Shown: positions 41,566-50,753, counted from the stretch's first letter. The stretch: 64,000 nucleotides of DNA from Chryseobacterium sp. 18061 (GCA_902706205.1 CACSKA010000001.1:735420-799419); one strand, 5' to 3'. The notes: generated by a model from the sequence alone, not told the origin. Made by a program: numbers and translations.

Positions 41566-43728
41566 TCAGTCGGTCTGGCTGTCATAAATAGCCTTAAACT
41601 TCGGGTGCAGTTGATGGAAGCGGTTAATCAGTTCCGGATCGAAGTGACGCCCGGTCCCGGCAATAATCAGCGAACAGGCGTGCTCATGGGTATATCCCTG
41701 TTTGTACACGCGCTTTTGGCGCAGCGCGTCATAGACATCGGCCAGCGCCAGAATACGCGCTTCAATGGGGATCTGGTCCCCGCACAGCCCATCCGGATAG
41801 CCGCTGCCGTCCCATTTCTCATGATGGTAATGAATAATGTTTTCCGCCACTGGTCCAAGGCTCAGCCCCTGAATAATGCGCCAGCCTTTGAGCGTATGCA
41901 GTTTCATCTCGCTGAACTCTTCCTCGGTCAGTGGGCCTTGCTTACGTAAAATCCGCTCCGGGACGGCAATTTTCCCCACGTCATGCAACGAGGCGAATCG
42001 TTCGATATCCTGCACCGTTTTGCGCGGCAGGCCGATTTCACGGGCCAGTAACGCGCAGTAGGCCGACACGCGCCGGATATGGCTGCCGGTTTCATCGTCG
42101 TGGGCTCGATTCACCTTTTCCATAGCCTCGACGATGCTGCGGCTCACCGCCTGGCTTTGCTTCATTTGCCGCCACATGAGCCACAGGCTGAACAGCACGG
42201 TAATGAACAACACCACACTGATGATTTTGAAGGTGTTTTTGCTGAAGTCCGGCAGCCAGGACCTTTCCGGCAGGCGCTCCATCTGCGTGCGATAGCTTGA
42301 GATACGATGGATTTGCGTTAACAGCGGGTGCATTGGGTGCGCGCCATCGACCCAGGAGACAATTTGGTAATCCGAGCGCGTCAGCCCAGCGACTTTCAGC
42401 ACGCCGTGGAACAGATCGTTACCGCGCAGCGAGCCTTCCAGCGAACTTAAATCTCCAAGAATGAAATCAATTTTATGTTGCTCGATAGCGCTGACGAGTT
42501 CTTCAATCGAGGACCCGGGCACAAGGGTAATGTCGTTGCCAAACCGCTGATGCAAATACAGCGCCGAAAACGAGCCACGAAGAATGCCGACGCGCTTATA
42601 GCGAACCTGTTCTTCATCCCACAAAAACGGTTGCTCGACGCGATTGTAGTAGGCGTTATGCCAGGAAAGCGCCGGGCCAATATTTCCGTCTGCCTGCGAA
42701 TCGTCCCGGCTCTCGACAACATTCACCATCCGCACCGGCCATTTCTCCTGGCGCAGGCGCGCGACGTAGTTATCGGTATATTTCACCTCAACGTTGATGT
42801 GCAGCAGGTCGCGCATATCGCTAATCATGTCCATCACCGTGCCGTGATAGCCGTGTGCGTCTTGCCACAGCAGCGGGGCGAAGTTCTCGTTTTTCGGCAG
42901 CCACACCGTCAGTGTGTTATCACGCATCCATGCGGCTTCGGCAGGCGTTACCTGAATACGGCTGACCAGATAATTGCGCTTGCTCTGGTTCTCCAGCGCC
43001 TTGAGCTTGCCGTTTTGCTGCCATTCGGCAATCAGCTGATTAATATTATCGCGCATAAAGCGCATTTCAGGGCTGAAGCCCATCACGCAGGGCAGGCGCA
43101 AATCGGAGAACGGGCGCGACAACGTGTAATAGTGCTGCGTATCGTCCATCTCGGAATCGTCGTTGAGGTAGAAATCGGCTTTGCGTTCGCGCAGCAAAGC
43201 GAACGCTTCGGTGCTGCTGTCGACCAGAATCAGCTTGCGAAATCGAAGCCAGGGATAATGCTGCAGTACCTGTTTTTGAGTGGCATCATCGCGGCGAAAA
43301 ATGACGCGCGTATCATTGAGATCTTCCGGTACCGCGGCAGTGCGGCTGAGGCTGGCGGCGAGGACTTCGTTATCAAACAGACGCGCGGAAAGGATTTTAG
43401 TGCGTGAGCGCTCCTCGGTGCGCACTACGCCTGCGTACAAACCGGTGCTATTAGCGCTGAAACGGCGGCTAATCTCCTCGCCGTGTATGGGCTTGAGTAC
43501 GAGATGATAGCCGTAGCGTTTATTTATTTCCTGAATGAGAGCCGGGTAATAACCGTGAAAATTTCCCTGTGTGTCGCGCCAGAATTCGAAGTTGTCCGCA
43601 TCGAACACCCAGACTGGAATGGGGGCGCTGGAAGACGTGGCATTTAACGGCGCAGCCCGCAGAGAATAAGCGTGTGTAAGCAGAGTAACCCAAAGCAACG
43701 TGAGCGAAATTGTTAGCAAGGAGCGCAC
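41566..43728 (-). CDS. Sensor HD-GYP c-di-GMP phosphodiesterase with two periplasmic binding domains
   Basis: This 720-residue transmembrane sensor is predicted to degrade c-di-GMP. There is a signal peptide (1-26), two tandem SBP_bac_3 solute-binding domains (about 35-255 and 262-488), one membrane helix (about 500-520) and a C-terminal HD-GYP domain (about 530-720). The HD pair is H582-D583 (LHDVGK), and the GYP motif is HHEKWDGSGYP at 635-645; H550 and D664 complete the metal site. All catalytic residues are intact. The architecture parallels sensor kinases of the BvgS/EvgS type with the kinase replaced by HD-GYP. The ligand is unknown. It is absent from E. coli K-12. No partner gene is adjacent. 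Confidence 0.88.
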   Translation of the reverse strand: MRSLLTISLTLLWVTLLTHAYSLRAAPLNATSSSAPIPVWVFDADNFEFWRDTQGNFHGYYPALIQEINKRYGYHLVLKPIHGEEISRRFSANSTGLYAGVVRTEERSRTKILSARLFDNEVLAASLSRTAAVPEDLNDTRVIFRRDDATQKQVLQHYPWLRFRKLILVDSSTEAFALLRERKADFYLNDDSEMDDTQHYYTLSRPFSDLRLPCVMGFSPEMRFMRDNINQLIAEWQQNGKLKALENQSKRNYLVSRIQVTPAEAAWMRDNTLTVWLPKNENFAPLLWQDAHGYHGTVMDMISDMRDLLHINVEVKYTDNYVARLRQEKWPVRMVNVVESRDDSQADGNIGPALSWHNAYYNRVEQPFLWDEEQVRYKRVGILRGSFSALYLHQRFGNDITLVPGSSIEELVSAIEQHKIDFILGDLSSLEGSLRGNDLFHGVLKVAGLTRSDYQIVSWVDGAHPMHPLLTQIHRISSYRTQMERLPERSWLPDFSKNTFKIISVVLFITVLFSLWLMWRQMKQSQAVSRSIVEAMEKVNRAHDDETGSHIRRVSAYCALLAREIGLPRKTVQDIERFASLHDVGKIAVPERILRKQGPLTEEEFSEMKLHTLKGWRIIQGLSLGPVAENIIHYHHEKWDGSGYPDGLCGDQIPIEARILALADVYDALRQKRVYKQGYTHEHACSLIIAGTGRHFDPELINRFHQLHPKFKAIYDSQTD

Positions 43729-43865
43729 AAGGAGGTTCCTGATTTTTATTGTGTCGTTTGTTTTCAGTCTAACTAACAGCCGTGACGCCAGATAGAGATT
43801 TGTTGATTTTGTGAATAACCATTCATTATCGTGATTGCCGTAGAAAACTGTGAGCTCAACTGTAA

Positions 43866-43888
43866 TTAATGAAACAATATTTCATTAA
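43866..43888. promoter_or_regulatory. KdgR-like palindromic operator
   Basis: A perfect inverted repeat centred on AATGAAACAATATTTCATT (43868-43886), extended by TT/AA on each side, lies about 90 bases upstream of the isomerase start. The TGAAA-N5-TTTCA core resembles operators of KdgR, the IclR-family repressor of pectate and hexuronate catabolism. Confidence 0.6.
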
Positions 43889-43977
43889 ATTTGAATGTGC
43901 GTTTGATGCGCGTTAAGGTGAGAGTAACACCATTGTTCACTGCGGAGTCTTCCGCGCAGATTTCAGGAGATAAAAGA

Positions 43978-44616
43978 ATGAAAATTGCACTGATGATGGA
44001 AAACAGCCAGGCCGCTAAAAATGCGGTCATCCATCGTGAGCTCAAGGGCGTGGCCGATGAAAAAGGTTTTCCGGTTTACAACGTCGGCATGAGCGATGAA
44101 CAGGACCATCACCTGACCTACATCCACCTCGGGATCATGGCCAGTATTCTGCTCAACGCCAAAGCGGTCGATTTCGTAGTGACCGGTTGCGGTACCGGCC
44201 AGGGCGCGCTGATGTCGCTGAACATTCATCCGGGCGTGGTTTGCGGCTACTGTATCGACCCGGCGGATGCGTTCCTGTTTGCGCAAATCAACAACGGTAA
44301 CGCGCTGTCTCTGCCGTTCGCCAAAGGCTTTGGCTGGGGCGCGGAACTGAACGTGCGCTTTATCTTTGAAAAAGCGTTCACCGGTCGCAACGGTGAAGGG
44401 TATCCACCGGAGCGTAAAGAACCACAGGTACGTAATGCGGGCATACTGAATCAGGTGAAGGCGGCGGTGGTGAAAGAAAATTACCTCGATACCCTGCGCG
44501 CCATCGATCCGGAACTGGTGAAAACGGCCGTCTCCGGTCAGCGCTTCCAGCAGTGCTTCTTTGAAAACTGCCAGGATAAAGAAATTGAAGCCTTCGTGCG
44601 CCAGGTTTTAGCGTAA
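43978..44616 (+). CDS. RpiB/LacAB-fold isomerase, probable DhuI-type uronate isomerase
   Basis: This 212-residue protein of the RpiB/LacA/LacB family is longer than RpiB (about 150) by a C-terminal extension. The active-site Cys is C71 in VTGCGTGQGALMSLN. Residues such as ENSQAAKN near the N-terminus and FAKGFGWGAELNVRF near 114-128 recall the DhuI group, described in streptococci as isomerising 4-deoxy-L-threo-5-hexosulose uronate, the product of unsaturated glycan breakdown. A KdgR-like operator upstream supports that reading independently. This function is inferred. The ATG at 43978 has an AGGAGA site; an upstream in-frame start at 43891 is rejected. No lyase or transporter for such sugars is next to it. 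Confidence 0.75.
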   Translation: MKIALMMENSQAAKNAVIHRELKGVADEKGFPVYNVGMSDEQDHHLTYIHLGIMASILLNAKAVDFVVTGCGTGQGALMSLNIHPGVVCGYCIDPADAFLFAQINNGNALSLPFAKGFGWGAELNVRFIFEKAFTGRNGEGYPPERKEPQVRNAGILNQVKAAVVKENYLDTLRAIDPELVKTAVSGQRFQQCFFENCQDKEIEAFVRQVLA

Positions 44617-44626
44617 CGCTATGACG

Positions 44627-44655
44627 TCCGGCGGCATTGCGCCGCCGGATAATTT
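44627..44655. terminator. Bidirectional terminator between isomerase and MFS gene
   Basis: TCCGGCGGC pairs with GCCGCCGGA around ATTGC, followed by TAATTTT. The flanking genes converge. Confidence 0.8.
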
Positions 44656-46076
44656 TACTTCTTGCGATTCGACACCGAACTTCCCGCATCCCGCGTCAGC
44701 TGTAACGTATCAAACATTCCCACCAGACAAATCACCGCGATAAACACAAATGCCAACCGGAAACTTGCCCCAGGAACCGCGCCAAGCTGCAGCCAGTCGC
44801 TCATCTTCTCGCCCAGACGAATACCAATTGCACCAAGCGTAATGCCCAGCCCAACGGCGAGCTGCGTCGCGGTGCTGAACAGGGTATTGGCGTAGCTCAT
44901 CTGCGCAGACGGCACATCGGCGAAGGCGAGGGTACTGACGCCGGTAAACTGCACCGAGCGGAAAACGCCACCGAGGTACAGAATCAGTAGCGTCACCCAC
45001 AGTGGTGTGTGCGGCGTGAGGAAAGCGCATGCCAGCAGCGCCAGCACGTTCAGCGCGCCATTGATCAGCAACAGCTTACGAAAACCAAGCCAGCGAATGA
45101 GCGGCGTGGTGGCGGGTTTAATGGTCAGATTGCCGACAAACACCGCCAGCACCAGCAGCCCGGCATGGAAAGGATCCATACCAAAACCGACCTGGAACAG
45201 CAGCGGCAGCAGGAACGGCACCGCACTTATCGAGGCACGAAACAGCGAGCCGCCGTACATCGTGACCCTGAAGGTCGGCACCTTCAGCGCATCGAGGCGA
45301 ATCATCGGCCATTCGACGCGTTTAAAATGACGCAAGGCAAACAGGAATGTCGCCGCGCCCAACGCCAGCAGTGCAAACGGCAGCCAGCTTCGACCATGTT
45401 CCGCGCCGAAGGCTTCCATCGCGTATACCAGGCTCACCATCGCAATCGCCGTGGCAAGGAAACCCGGCAGGTCAAACGGACGGCGTTGATCCTCGCGAAT
45501 ATCTGGAATGATGCGCAGCGCCAGGAAAATCGCGACCAGTCCAAGCGGTACATTAATAAAAAAGATCCAGCGCCAGTTAGCGAAACTGGTAATGAATCCA
45601 CCCAACGGCGGGCCGATTATCGGGGCCACTAACGCGGGCCAGGTGAGCGTCGCGATAGCAGTGATCAGCTGGTGTTTCGGCGTGGTGCGCAGAACCGCCA
45701 GACGTCCGACCGGCACCATCAGCGCCCCGCCCACGCCCTGCAAAATGCGCATTGCGACAAAGCTGTCAACGCTTGTTGCCAGCCCGCAGAAAACAGAGGC
45801 CAGGGTGAAAATGAACAGCGCCAGGGTAAACACGTTACGGGCGCCGAAGCGATCGGCAATCCAGCCGCTGGCGGGGATCAGCACCGCGAGGGTGATGAGA
45901 TAGGCGCTGATACCGATGTTAAGGGCGACGGCTTCCACGCCAAAACTTTTCGCCATATCCGGCAGCGCGGTGGCGATCACCGTCCCGTCGAGAAACTCCA
46001 TAAAGAATGCACCGGCCACCAACAGTGCCGCTGGTGACAGACCACGGCTCTCCTTCGCGGAGACATTTTCACTCAT
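44655..46076 (-). CDS. DHA2-family MFS drug exporter
   Basis: This 473-residue 14-helix major facilitator belongs to the DHA2 (EmrB/QacA-like) group. FLDGTVIATALPDMAKSFG is the family start motif and GWIADRFGARNVF the loop 2-3 motif. PALVAPIIGPPLGGFI is motif C of antiporters. It is probably a proton-driven exporter; the substrate is unknown. No regulator or membrane-fusion partner is adjacent. It is convergent with the isomerase gene and divergent from yecJ. Confidence 0.85.
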   Translation of the reverse strand: MSENVSAKESRGLSPAALLVAGAFFMEFLDGTVIATALPDMAKSFGVEAVALNIGISAYLITLAVLIPASGWIADRFGARNVFTLALFIFTLASVFCGLATSVDSFVAMRILQGVGGALMVPVGRLAVLRTTPKHQLITAIATLTWPALVAPIIGPPLGGFITSFANWRWIFFINVPLGLVAIFLALRIIPDIREDQRRPFDLPGFLATAIAMVSLVYAMEAFGAEHGRSWLPFALLALGAATFLFALRHFKRVEWPMIRLDALKVPTFRVTMYGGSLFRASISAVPFLLPLLFQVGFGMDPFHAGLLVLAVFVGNLTIKPATTPLIRWLGFRKLLLINGALNVLALLACAFLTPHTPLWVTLLILYLGGVFRSVQFTGVSTLAFADVPSAQMSYANTLFSTATQLAVGLGITLGAIGIRLGEKMSDWLQLGAVPGASFRLAFVFIAVICLVGMFDTLQLTRDAGSSVSNRKK

Positions 46077-46263
46077 GATAAAGCTGCCATATCCAAATGA
46101 ATCGCTTACTGTACGCGTCGTCGTACCGCTTCACGATGGGCGAATGCCCAGGTTTGTTGTCTCTGATGACCATAGCGCAAGAAAATGCGGGCTTCAGCAG
46201 GTTTTTTGATTTCTGGCTAGAAAAATCAGGGTACTATGGCGGTCTGAAAACCAGGAGTAAATT

Positions 46264-46518
46264 ATGTCCCAAAACCTGACCGCCAACGATGAGCTGGTTT
46301 CCGACGTTGTCGCCTGCCAGCTGGTCATCAAACAAATTCTCGACGTTATCGATGTTATCGCCCCGGTTGAAGTCCGTGAAAAAATGGCCAACCAGCTACG
46401 CGCGATTGATTTTAGTGCGCACCCGGCGGGGGCTGATCCAGTTACCCAGCGGGCCATTCAGAAAGCCATTGCGCTGATTGAATTGAAGTTCACGCCGCAG
46501 GACGGTAGCACGCATTAA
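46264..46518 (+). CDS. yecJ: YecJ, DUF2766 protein
   Basis: This 84-residue soluble protein closely matches E. coli YecJ ([32 protein letters not shown] and [19 protein letters not shown]). The function is unknown. AGGAG lies upstream of the ATG. In E. coli it lies beside ftnB; here a Dcu-type gene intervenes. Confidence 0.9.
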   Translation: MSQNLTANDELVSDVVACQLVIKQILDVIDVIAPVEVREKMANQLRAIDFSAHPAGADPVTQRAIQKAIALIELKFTPQDGSTH

Positions 46519-46520
46519 TG

Positions 46521-46599
46521 AAAAGCCCGTTGGTGCTGACGCTTATTGGGCCTACACATGCTGTTGCAGGCCGCAAGCGTCAGCGCCGCCGGGCGCTTT
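46521..46599. repeat. REP-like intergenic hairpin
   Basis: This is an imperfect long inverted repeat. GCTGACGCTT pairs with AAGCGTCAGC, GCCCG outside pairs with CGGGC, and an inner GGCCT/AGGCC lies around ACATGCTGTTGC. It fills the gap between the convergent stops of yecJ and the Dcu gene and probably ends both transcripts. Confidence 0.65.
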
Positions 46600-47942
46600 C
46601 AATACAGCGCCTGAACCAGTAAATAACTCGCCATGCAGGCGCAGCTTACGGAAATCAGGCCTGGCAGTATGAAACTGTGGTTGATAATGAATTTACCAAT
46701 GCGGGTGGTGCCGGAACGGTCAAAGCCGATACAGGCCAAATCGCTCGGGTAGGTCGGCAAGACGAAATAGCCATACGCCGCCGGGAAGAAGGCAATCAGC
46801 ATTTTCGGCTCCACGCCAAGCATCAGCCCCATCGGGGCGACGGCGGTCAGTGCGGCGGCTTGGCTGTTCACCAGTTTCGACACCAGGAACAGCACAATCG
46901 CGTAAGTCCACGGGTGGTTTTGCACCACGCCTTCCAGCGCCATTTTCAGTTCAGGCAAATGTGCCTGGAAAAAGGTATCGCTCATCCACGCCACGCCAAA
47001 CACCGAGAAAATCGCCACCATCCCCGCTTTGAATACTGCGCCGTTGGAAATCGCGGCAGCGTTCACTTTGCAGACCATCAACATCACCGCCCCGGCAATC
47101 AGCATCATCATCTGAATAACCAGGTTCATCGACAGCGGCGCGATTTTACCTTTCACCTCGAACGATGGGCGCAGTTCCGGCAGGGCACCGAGCAGCACCA
47201 CCACTAAAATCCCGGCGAAGAAGATCCATGTCGACCAGTATGCTTCGCGCGAAAAGCGTTGGTTGAGCAGCGTTTCAGTGCTGCCGTAAATGAACTCGCG
47301 CTGTTTCGGGTCTATGAGTTTGGCCTGAAACTCTGGATCGTCGGCCAACTCTTTACCGCGACGCAGGCTCCACAACGCCGCAATCGCCACGCCAAACAGC
47401 GATGCCGGCACTGAAACCGCCAGAATTTCGAGGATGCTCCACGCATGGCCGATCCCATGCTGCGCGCCGAGAATCGATACCAGCGACACGACCGCCACAG
47501 AAACGGGCGAAGCGGTGATAGCCATTTGTGAGGCCACCGACGCCACCGCCATCGGACGTTCCGGGCGTATGCCTTTTTTCAGCGCAATATCGGCAATGAT
47601 GGGAAACATGGTGTAGACCACGTGCCCGGTGCCGCACAAAAAAGTCAGCGTCCAGGTGGTGAACGGGGCTAAAAGCGTGATGTGCTGCGGGTGTTTACGC
47701 AGCAGCTTTTCGGCACACTGCATCATCACGTTCAGTCCGCCTGCGGTTTGCAGCGTGGCTGCACAGCCGATCACTGCCAGTATGGTCAGCATCACCTCTA
47801 CTGGCGGTTTGCCTGGTTCGAGCCCAAAAACGAAGCACAGAATAAATAAGCCGATACCGCTAATTAGCCCCAGACCCATTCCGCCAAAGCGGGTTCCAAC
47901 CAGCAAGCACAAAATAATGACTGCAAACTCAAGCGTAATCAT
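46599..47942 (-). CDS. Dcu-family anaerobic C4-dicarboxylate transporter
   Basis: This 447-residue antiporter of the DcuA/DcuB family exchanges C4-dicarboxylates (fumarate, succinate, aspartate) in fumarate respiration. It has about 10-12 helices and the conserved blocks LCGTGHVVYTMFPIIADIA, ITASPVSVAVVSLVSILG, VSKLVNSQAAALTAVAPMG and LPTYPSDLACIGFDRSGTTRIG. It differs from DcuA and DcuB and is probably a third paralogue. A 17-base palindrome lies just upstream. There is no clear FNR box. Confidence 0.88.
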   Translation of the reverse strand: MITLEFAVIILCLLVGTRFGGMGLGLISGIGLFILCFVFGLEPGKPPVEVMLTILAVIGCAATLQTAGGLNVMMQCAEKLLRKHPQHITLLAPFTTWTLTFLCGTGHVVYTMFPIIADIALKKGIRPERPMAVASVASQMAITASPVSVAVVSLVSILGAQHGIGHAWSILEILAVSVPASLFGVAIAALWSLRRGKELADDPEFQAKLIDPKQREFIYGSTETLLNQRFSREAYWSTWIFFAGILVVVLLGALPELRPSFEVKGKIAPLSMNLVIQMMMLIAGAVMLMVCKVNAAAISNGAVFKAGMVAIFSVFGVAWMSDTFFQAHLPELKMALEGVVQNHPWTYAIVLFLVSKLVNSQAAALTAVAPMGLMLGVEPKMLIAFFPAAYGYFVLPTYPSDLACIGFDRSGTTRIGKFIINHSFILPGLISVSCACMASYLLVQALY

Positions 47943-47977
47943 CTCTCACCTGTCTCATCCATAAAGAAGGCATAAAG

Positions 47978-47994
47978 CATTACATTTTGTAATG
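47978..47994. promoter_or_regulatory. Palindromic operator upstream of the Dcu gene
   Basis: CATTACA-TTT-TGTAATG is a perfect 7-bp inverted repeat, 36-52 bases before the start codon, where a repressor would block transcription or translation. The cognate regulator is unknown. Confidence 0.55.
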
Positions 47995-48106
47995 TTTTTA
48001 ATTGAGAGGCAGATCGGATTTATAAACAGCAACAAAAACAGCCTGTTGTGTACATTTATTTAACAAATAGAGCGCGGGTAGGGCGGACTATGCCGCCCAA
48101 AACAGA

Positions 48107-48610
48107 TTAATGGTGACGATGATTCATCACATTGAGCAGATGCTTATCGGTCTGATGCATACAAAGACCGGCTTTTCTGGCGCTGCGCACTTCATCGAGA
48201 ATAGTGCGCAGCAGAATACCGTCCTGCCGTTGCTCTTTTTCCAGGGTATTCAGAAAGCGCAGGGTGCTGTCGTCATGCATCGCTTTGGCTTCAAGGGTCA
48301 ATGCGCCGAGCGTGCTGCTCCGCTGCTGGTGTTCTTCAAGGGTTTGCAGAAACAGGTCTTCAAGGGTCTTACAGCTGTTGTCGCAGGGGAGGGATTCTTT
48401 GACCACCGGATAGGCACCGGCCTTTTTCATGAAATCAAAAACGCGCATCATTTGAGTGACGTTGGACTGCGCCTGTGACCGCAGAAACGTTGCGGTTCCC
48501 GGTAGCTTATGTTCACAACACCACTCGCTCAAATGCAGATAAAAGTTGGAGGCACAAAACTCCAGATTCATCTGCGCATTGAGTTTTTTAACCATTCCAG
48601 GGACTGTCAT
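48107..48610 (-). CDS. ftnB: FtnB, ferritin-like protein without full ferroxidase site
   Basis: FtnB is a ferritin homologue, implicated in iron-sulfur repair and oxidative stress in Salmonella. The 167 residues keep E17 but have S49, N50 and Q53 ([12 protein letters not shown]) where FtnA has E49, E50 and H53. The ferroxidase centre is therefore incomplete, as in other FtnB proteins. The C-terminus has a His tail (NHRHH). Confidence 0.92.
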   Translation of the reverse strand: MTVPGMVKKLNAQMNLEFCASNFYLHLSEWCCEHKLPGTATFLRSQAQSNVTQMMRVFDFMKKAGAYPVVKESLPCDNSCKTLEDLFLQTLEEHQQRSSTLGALTLEAKAMHDDSTLRFLNTLEKEQRQDGILLRTILDEVRSARKAGLCMHQTDKHLLNVMNHRHH

Positions 48611-48871
48611 AGCAATATCCTTATTCAGCGTTGTCGCAGTTATTATTTACGCTTCGTTACATGAGGTCGTAAATATTCGATATTACCGTTCTAAAACTCT
48701 GCGAAAGCCGATGTTAACGGCATGATGTTCAATGCAATTGTATTCTGTGTTTAAAAGATAAAACTGCGATCTGCTTTGCATTGATCGCGATTGTTACTTT
48801 TAACAAATATATTTCTGGACAATATTAAGGGTAATTCCCGCAAGCAAAAATTTGAGTTTAAGGAGTGCGAA

Positions 48872-49429
48872 ATGAAAAAAGTCGCGGTGCTTCTGGCACC
48901 TGGATTTGAAGAAGGTGAGGCCATCGTCACCATCGATATTCTGCGGCGTTTGGATCTGGATGTGGAACTGCTTTCCTGCACCACCACCCGAGGGGTCACC
49001 AGCTATCACGGGATCCCAATGGTAGCAGACAGCACGCTCACCGAGCGCAGCGGCGTCCTGTACGATGCGGTGGTTTTACCCGGCGGACCGCAGGGCAGTG
49101 TCAATTTAGCGGCCAACCCTCAGGTAATTGATTTTGTGGCGACACATGATGCGGCAAGCAAACTGATTTGCCCAATCTGCTCTGCGGCGGCACGCATTTT
49201 GGGCGGCAACGGCCTGTTAAAAGGGCGCAACTACGTGTGCTCGGGCGATCTCTGGCAGGATGTTAAAGACGGCCACTATGTCGATGCACCGGTGGTGGAA
49301 GACGGCAATTTGATCAGCGGCAAAGGTTTTGGACACGTGTTTGATTTCGCCTTTACCGTCGCCGCCAGATTACTCGGGGATGAAGCGCCAGTGCGTGAAC
49401 ACGCAGAGCATATTTATTATCGCTGGTGA
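48872..49429 (+). CDS. DJ-1/PfpI family protein, YajL-like
   Basis: This 185-residue protein of the DJ-1/PfpI superfamily has the conserved Glu in PGFEEGEAIVTIDILRR (E15-E16) and a nucleophile-elbow Cys in LICPICSAAARILG near 105. The layout is that of YajL/DJ-1 (glyoxalase or stress chaperone class), with the specific activity unproven. The ATG at 48872 has an AAGGAG site; the upstream frame to 48791 is rejected. It is divergent from ftnB across a 261-base AT-rich gap. Confidence 0.85.
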   Translation: MKKVAVLLAPGFEEGEAIVTIDILRRLDLDVELLSCTTTRGVTSYHGIPMVADSTLTERSGVLYDAVVLPGGPQGSVNLAANPQVIDFVATHDAASKLICPICSAAARILGGNGLLKGRNYVCSGDLWQDVKDGHYVDAPVVEDGNLISGKGFGHVFDFAFTVAARLLGDEAPVREHAEHIYYRW

Positions 49430-49475
49430 GATAAGGATTTACTGGCCGCCGCTATAGATTATTCTGCTAACCCCA

Positions 49476-49506
49476 GGGTGAATTGTCTGACAATTCACCT
49501 TTTTTT
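49476..49506 (+). terminator. Rho-independent terminator after the DJ-1 gene
   Basis: GGTGAATTGTC pairs with GACAATTCACC, followed by seven T. Confidence 0.9.
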
Positions 49507-49713
49507 ATGTCATTTATCGCTGAATTTATGCACGCAATTACTGTAATTCTGCGGTGTGATGGCGCTCTCTTATGGATAATTAATTTCCCGCTATTAATAG
49601 GTTAACGTAATAGCGATTCTGAACGAAGCCGCTAATGCATTGTTTTACTGCTGATAAAAATAAGTTGTTCCTATTTTCCCCTACAAAAAAGAACATTAAA
49701 GCTGGAGTTAACC

Positions 49714-50694
49714 ATGCACAAATTCACTAAAGCGCTGGCGGTTATTGGCCTGACAGCGGTTATGTCACAATCAGCTATGGCTGAAACCATGAAACTCGGT
49801 TTTCTGGTTAAGCAGCCGGAAGAGCCATGGTTCCAGACCGAATGGCGTTTCGCTGATAAGGCCGGGAAAGATTTAGGTTTTGACGTCATCAAAATCGCGG
49901 TGCCGGACGGTGAGAAAACGCTGAACGCCATTGATAGCCTGGCGGCTAACGGCGCGAAAGGGTTCGTCATCTGTACGCCTGACCCAAAACTGGGGCCTGC
50001 GATCATGGCCAAAGCACGCAGCTATGACATGAAGGTCATCACCGTCGACGATCAGTTTGTCAACGCTAAAGGTAAACCGATGGACACCGTGCCACTGGTC
50101 ATGATGGCAGCCAGCGAAATTGGCGCCCGCCAGGGTGACGAACTGTATAAAGAAATGCAAAAACGTGGCTGGGATGTGAAAGAGACTGGCGTGATGGCCA
50201 TCACCGCCGATGAACTCGATACCGCCCGCCGTCGCACTACCGGTTCAATGGACGCGCTGAAAAAAGCCGGTTTCCCTGCCGCGCAAATCTATAAGGTACC
50301 AACCAAATCTAACGATATCCCTGGCGCATTTGACGCCGGTAACTCCCTGCTGGTTCAGCATCCGAGCGTGAAACACTGGCTGGTGCTGGGCATGAATGAC
50401 AACACCGTACTGGGTGGCGTGCGTGCGACAGAAGGTCAGGGCTTTAAAGCGCCAGACGTTATCGGTATTGGCATCAACGGCGTGGATGCGGTGAATGAAC
50501 TCTCTAAAGCGCAGCCGACCGGGTTCTACGGTTCACTGCTGCCAAGCCCGGACGTTCACGGCTACAAAACTAGCCAGATGCTCTATAACTGGGTGACCAA
50601 AGACGCGGAGCCACCGAAATTCACTGCGGTTACCGACGTGGTGTTGATCACTCGCGACAACTTTAAAGCAGAGCTGGCGAAGAAAGGGCTGTAA
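49714..50694 (+). CDS. araF: AraF, L-arabinose-binding protein
   Basis: AraF is the periplasmic receptor of the AraFGH importer. The 326 residues have a signal peptide (1-23, ending AMA) and match E. coli AraF, including [15 protein letters not shown] and [16 protein letters not shown]. The upstream 280 bases should hold AraC and CRP sites, but I could not identify clean matches. A stable hairpin separates it from araG. Confidence 0.96.
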   Translation: MHKFTKALAVIGLTAVMSQSAMAETMKLGFLVKQPEEPWFQTEWRFADKAGKDLGFDVIKIAVPDGEKTLNAIDSLAANGAKGFVICTPDPKLGPAIMAKARSYDMKVITVDDQFVNAKGKPMDTVPLVMMAASEIGARQGDELYKEMQKRGWDVKETGVMAITADELDTARRRTTGSMDALKKAGFPAAQIYKVPTKSNDIPGAFDAGNSLLVQHPSVKHWLVLGMNDNTVLGGVRATEGQGFKAPDVIGIGINGVDAVNELSKAQPTGFYGSLLPSPDVHGYKTSQMLYNWVTKDAEPPKFTAVTDVVLITRDNFKAELAKKGL

Positions 50695-50708
50695 GGCCTG
50701 ACGCTGTC

Positions 50709-50732
50709 GCCCCCGGCACGCGTGTCGGGGGC
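50709..50732 (+). other. Stem-loop between araF and araG
   Basis: GCCCCCGGCAC pairs with GTGTCGGGGGC (one G-U). There is no T run, so it more likely protects the araF mRNA 3' end or attenuates than fully terminates. Confidence 0.7.
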
Positions 50733-50753
50733 AGAAAAGAATGTGGAGTGTTT

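Noticed and set aside
46519..46598. AzuC small protein gene, expected near yecJ in E. coli
   Set aside because: No matching peptide was found around yecJ or in the ftnA and yecR gaps.
49507..49713. AraC and CRP sites upstream of araF
   Set aside because: Expected from E. coli, but no sequence fitted either consensus well enough.
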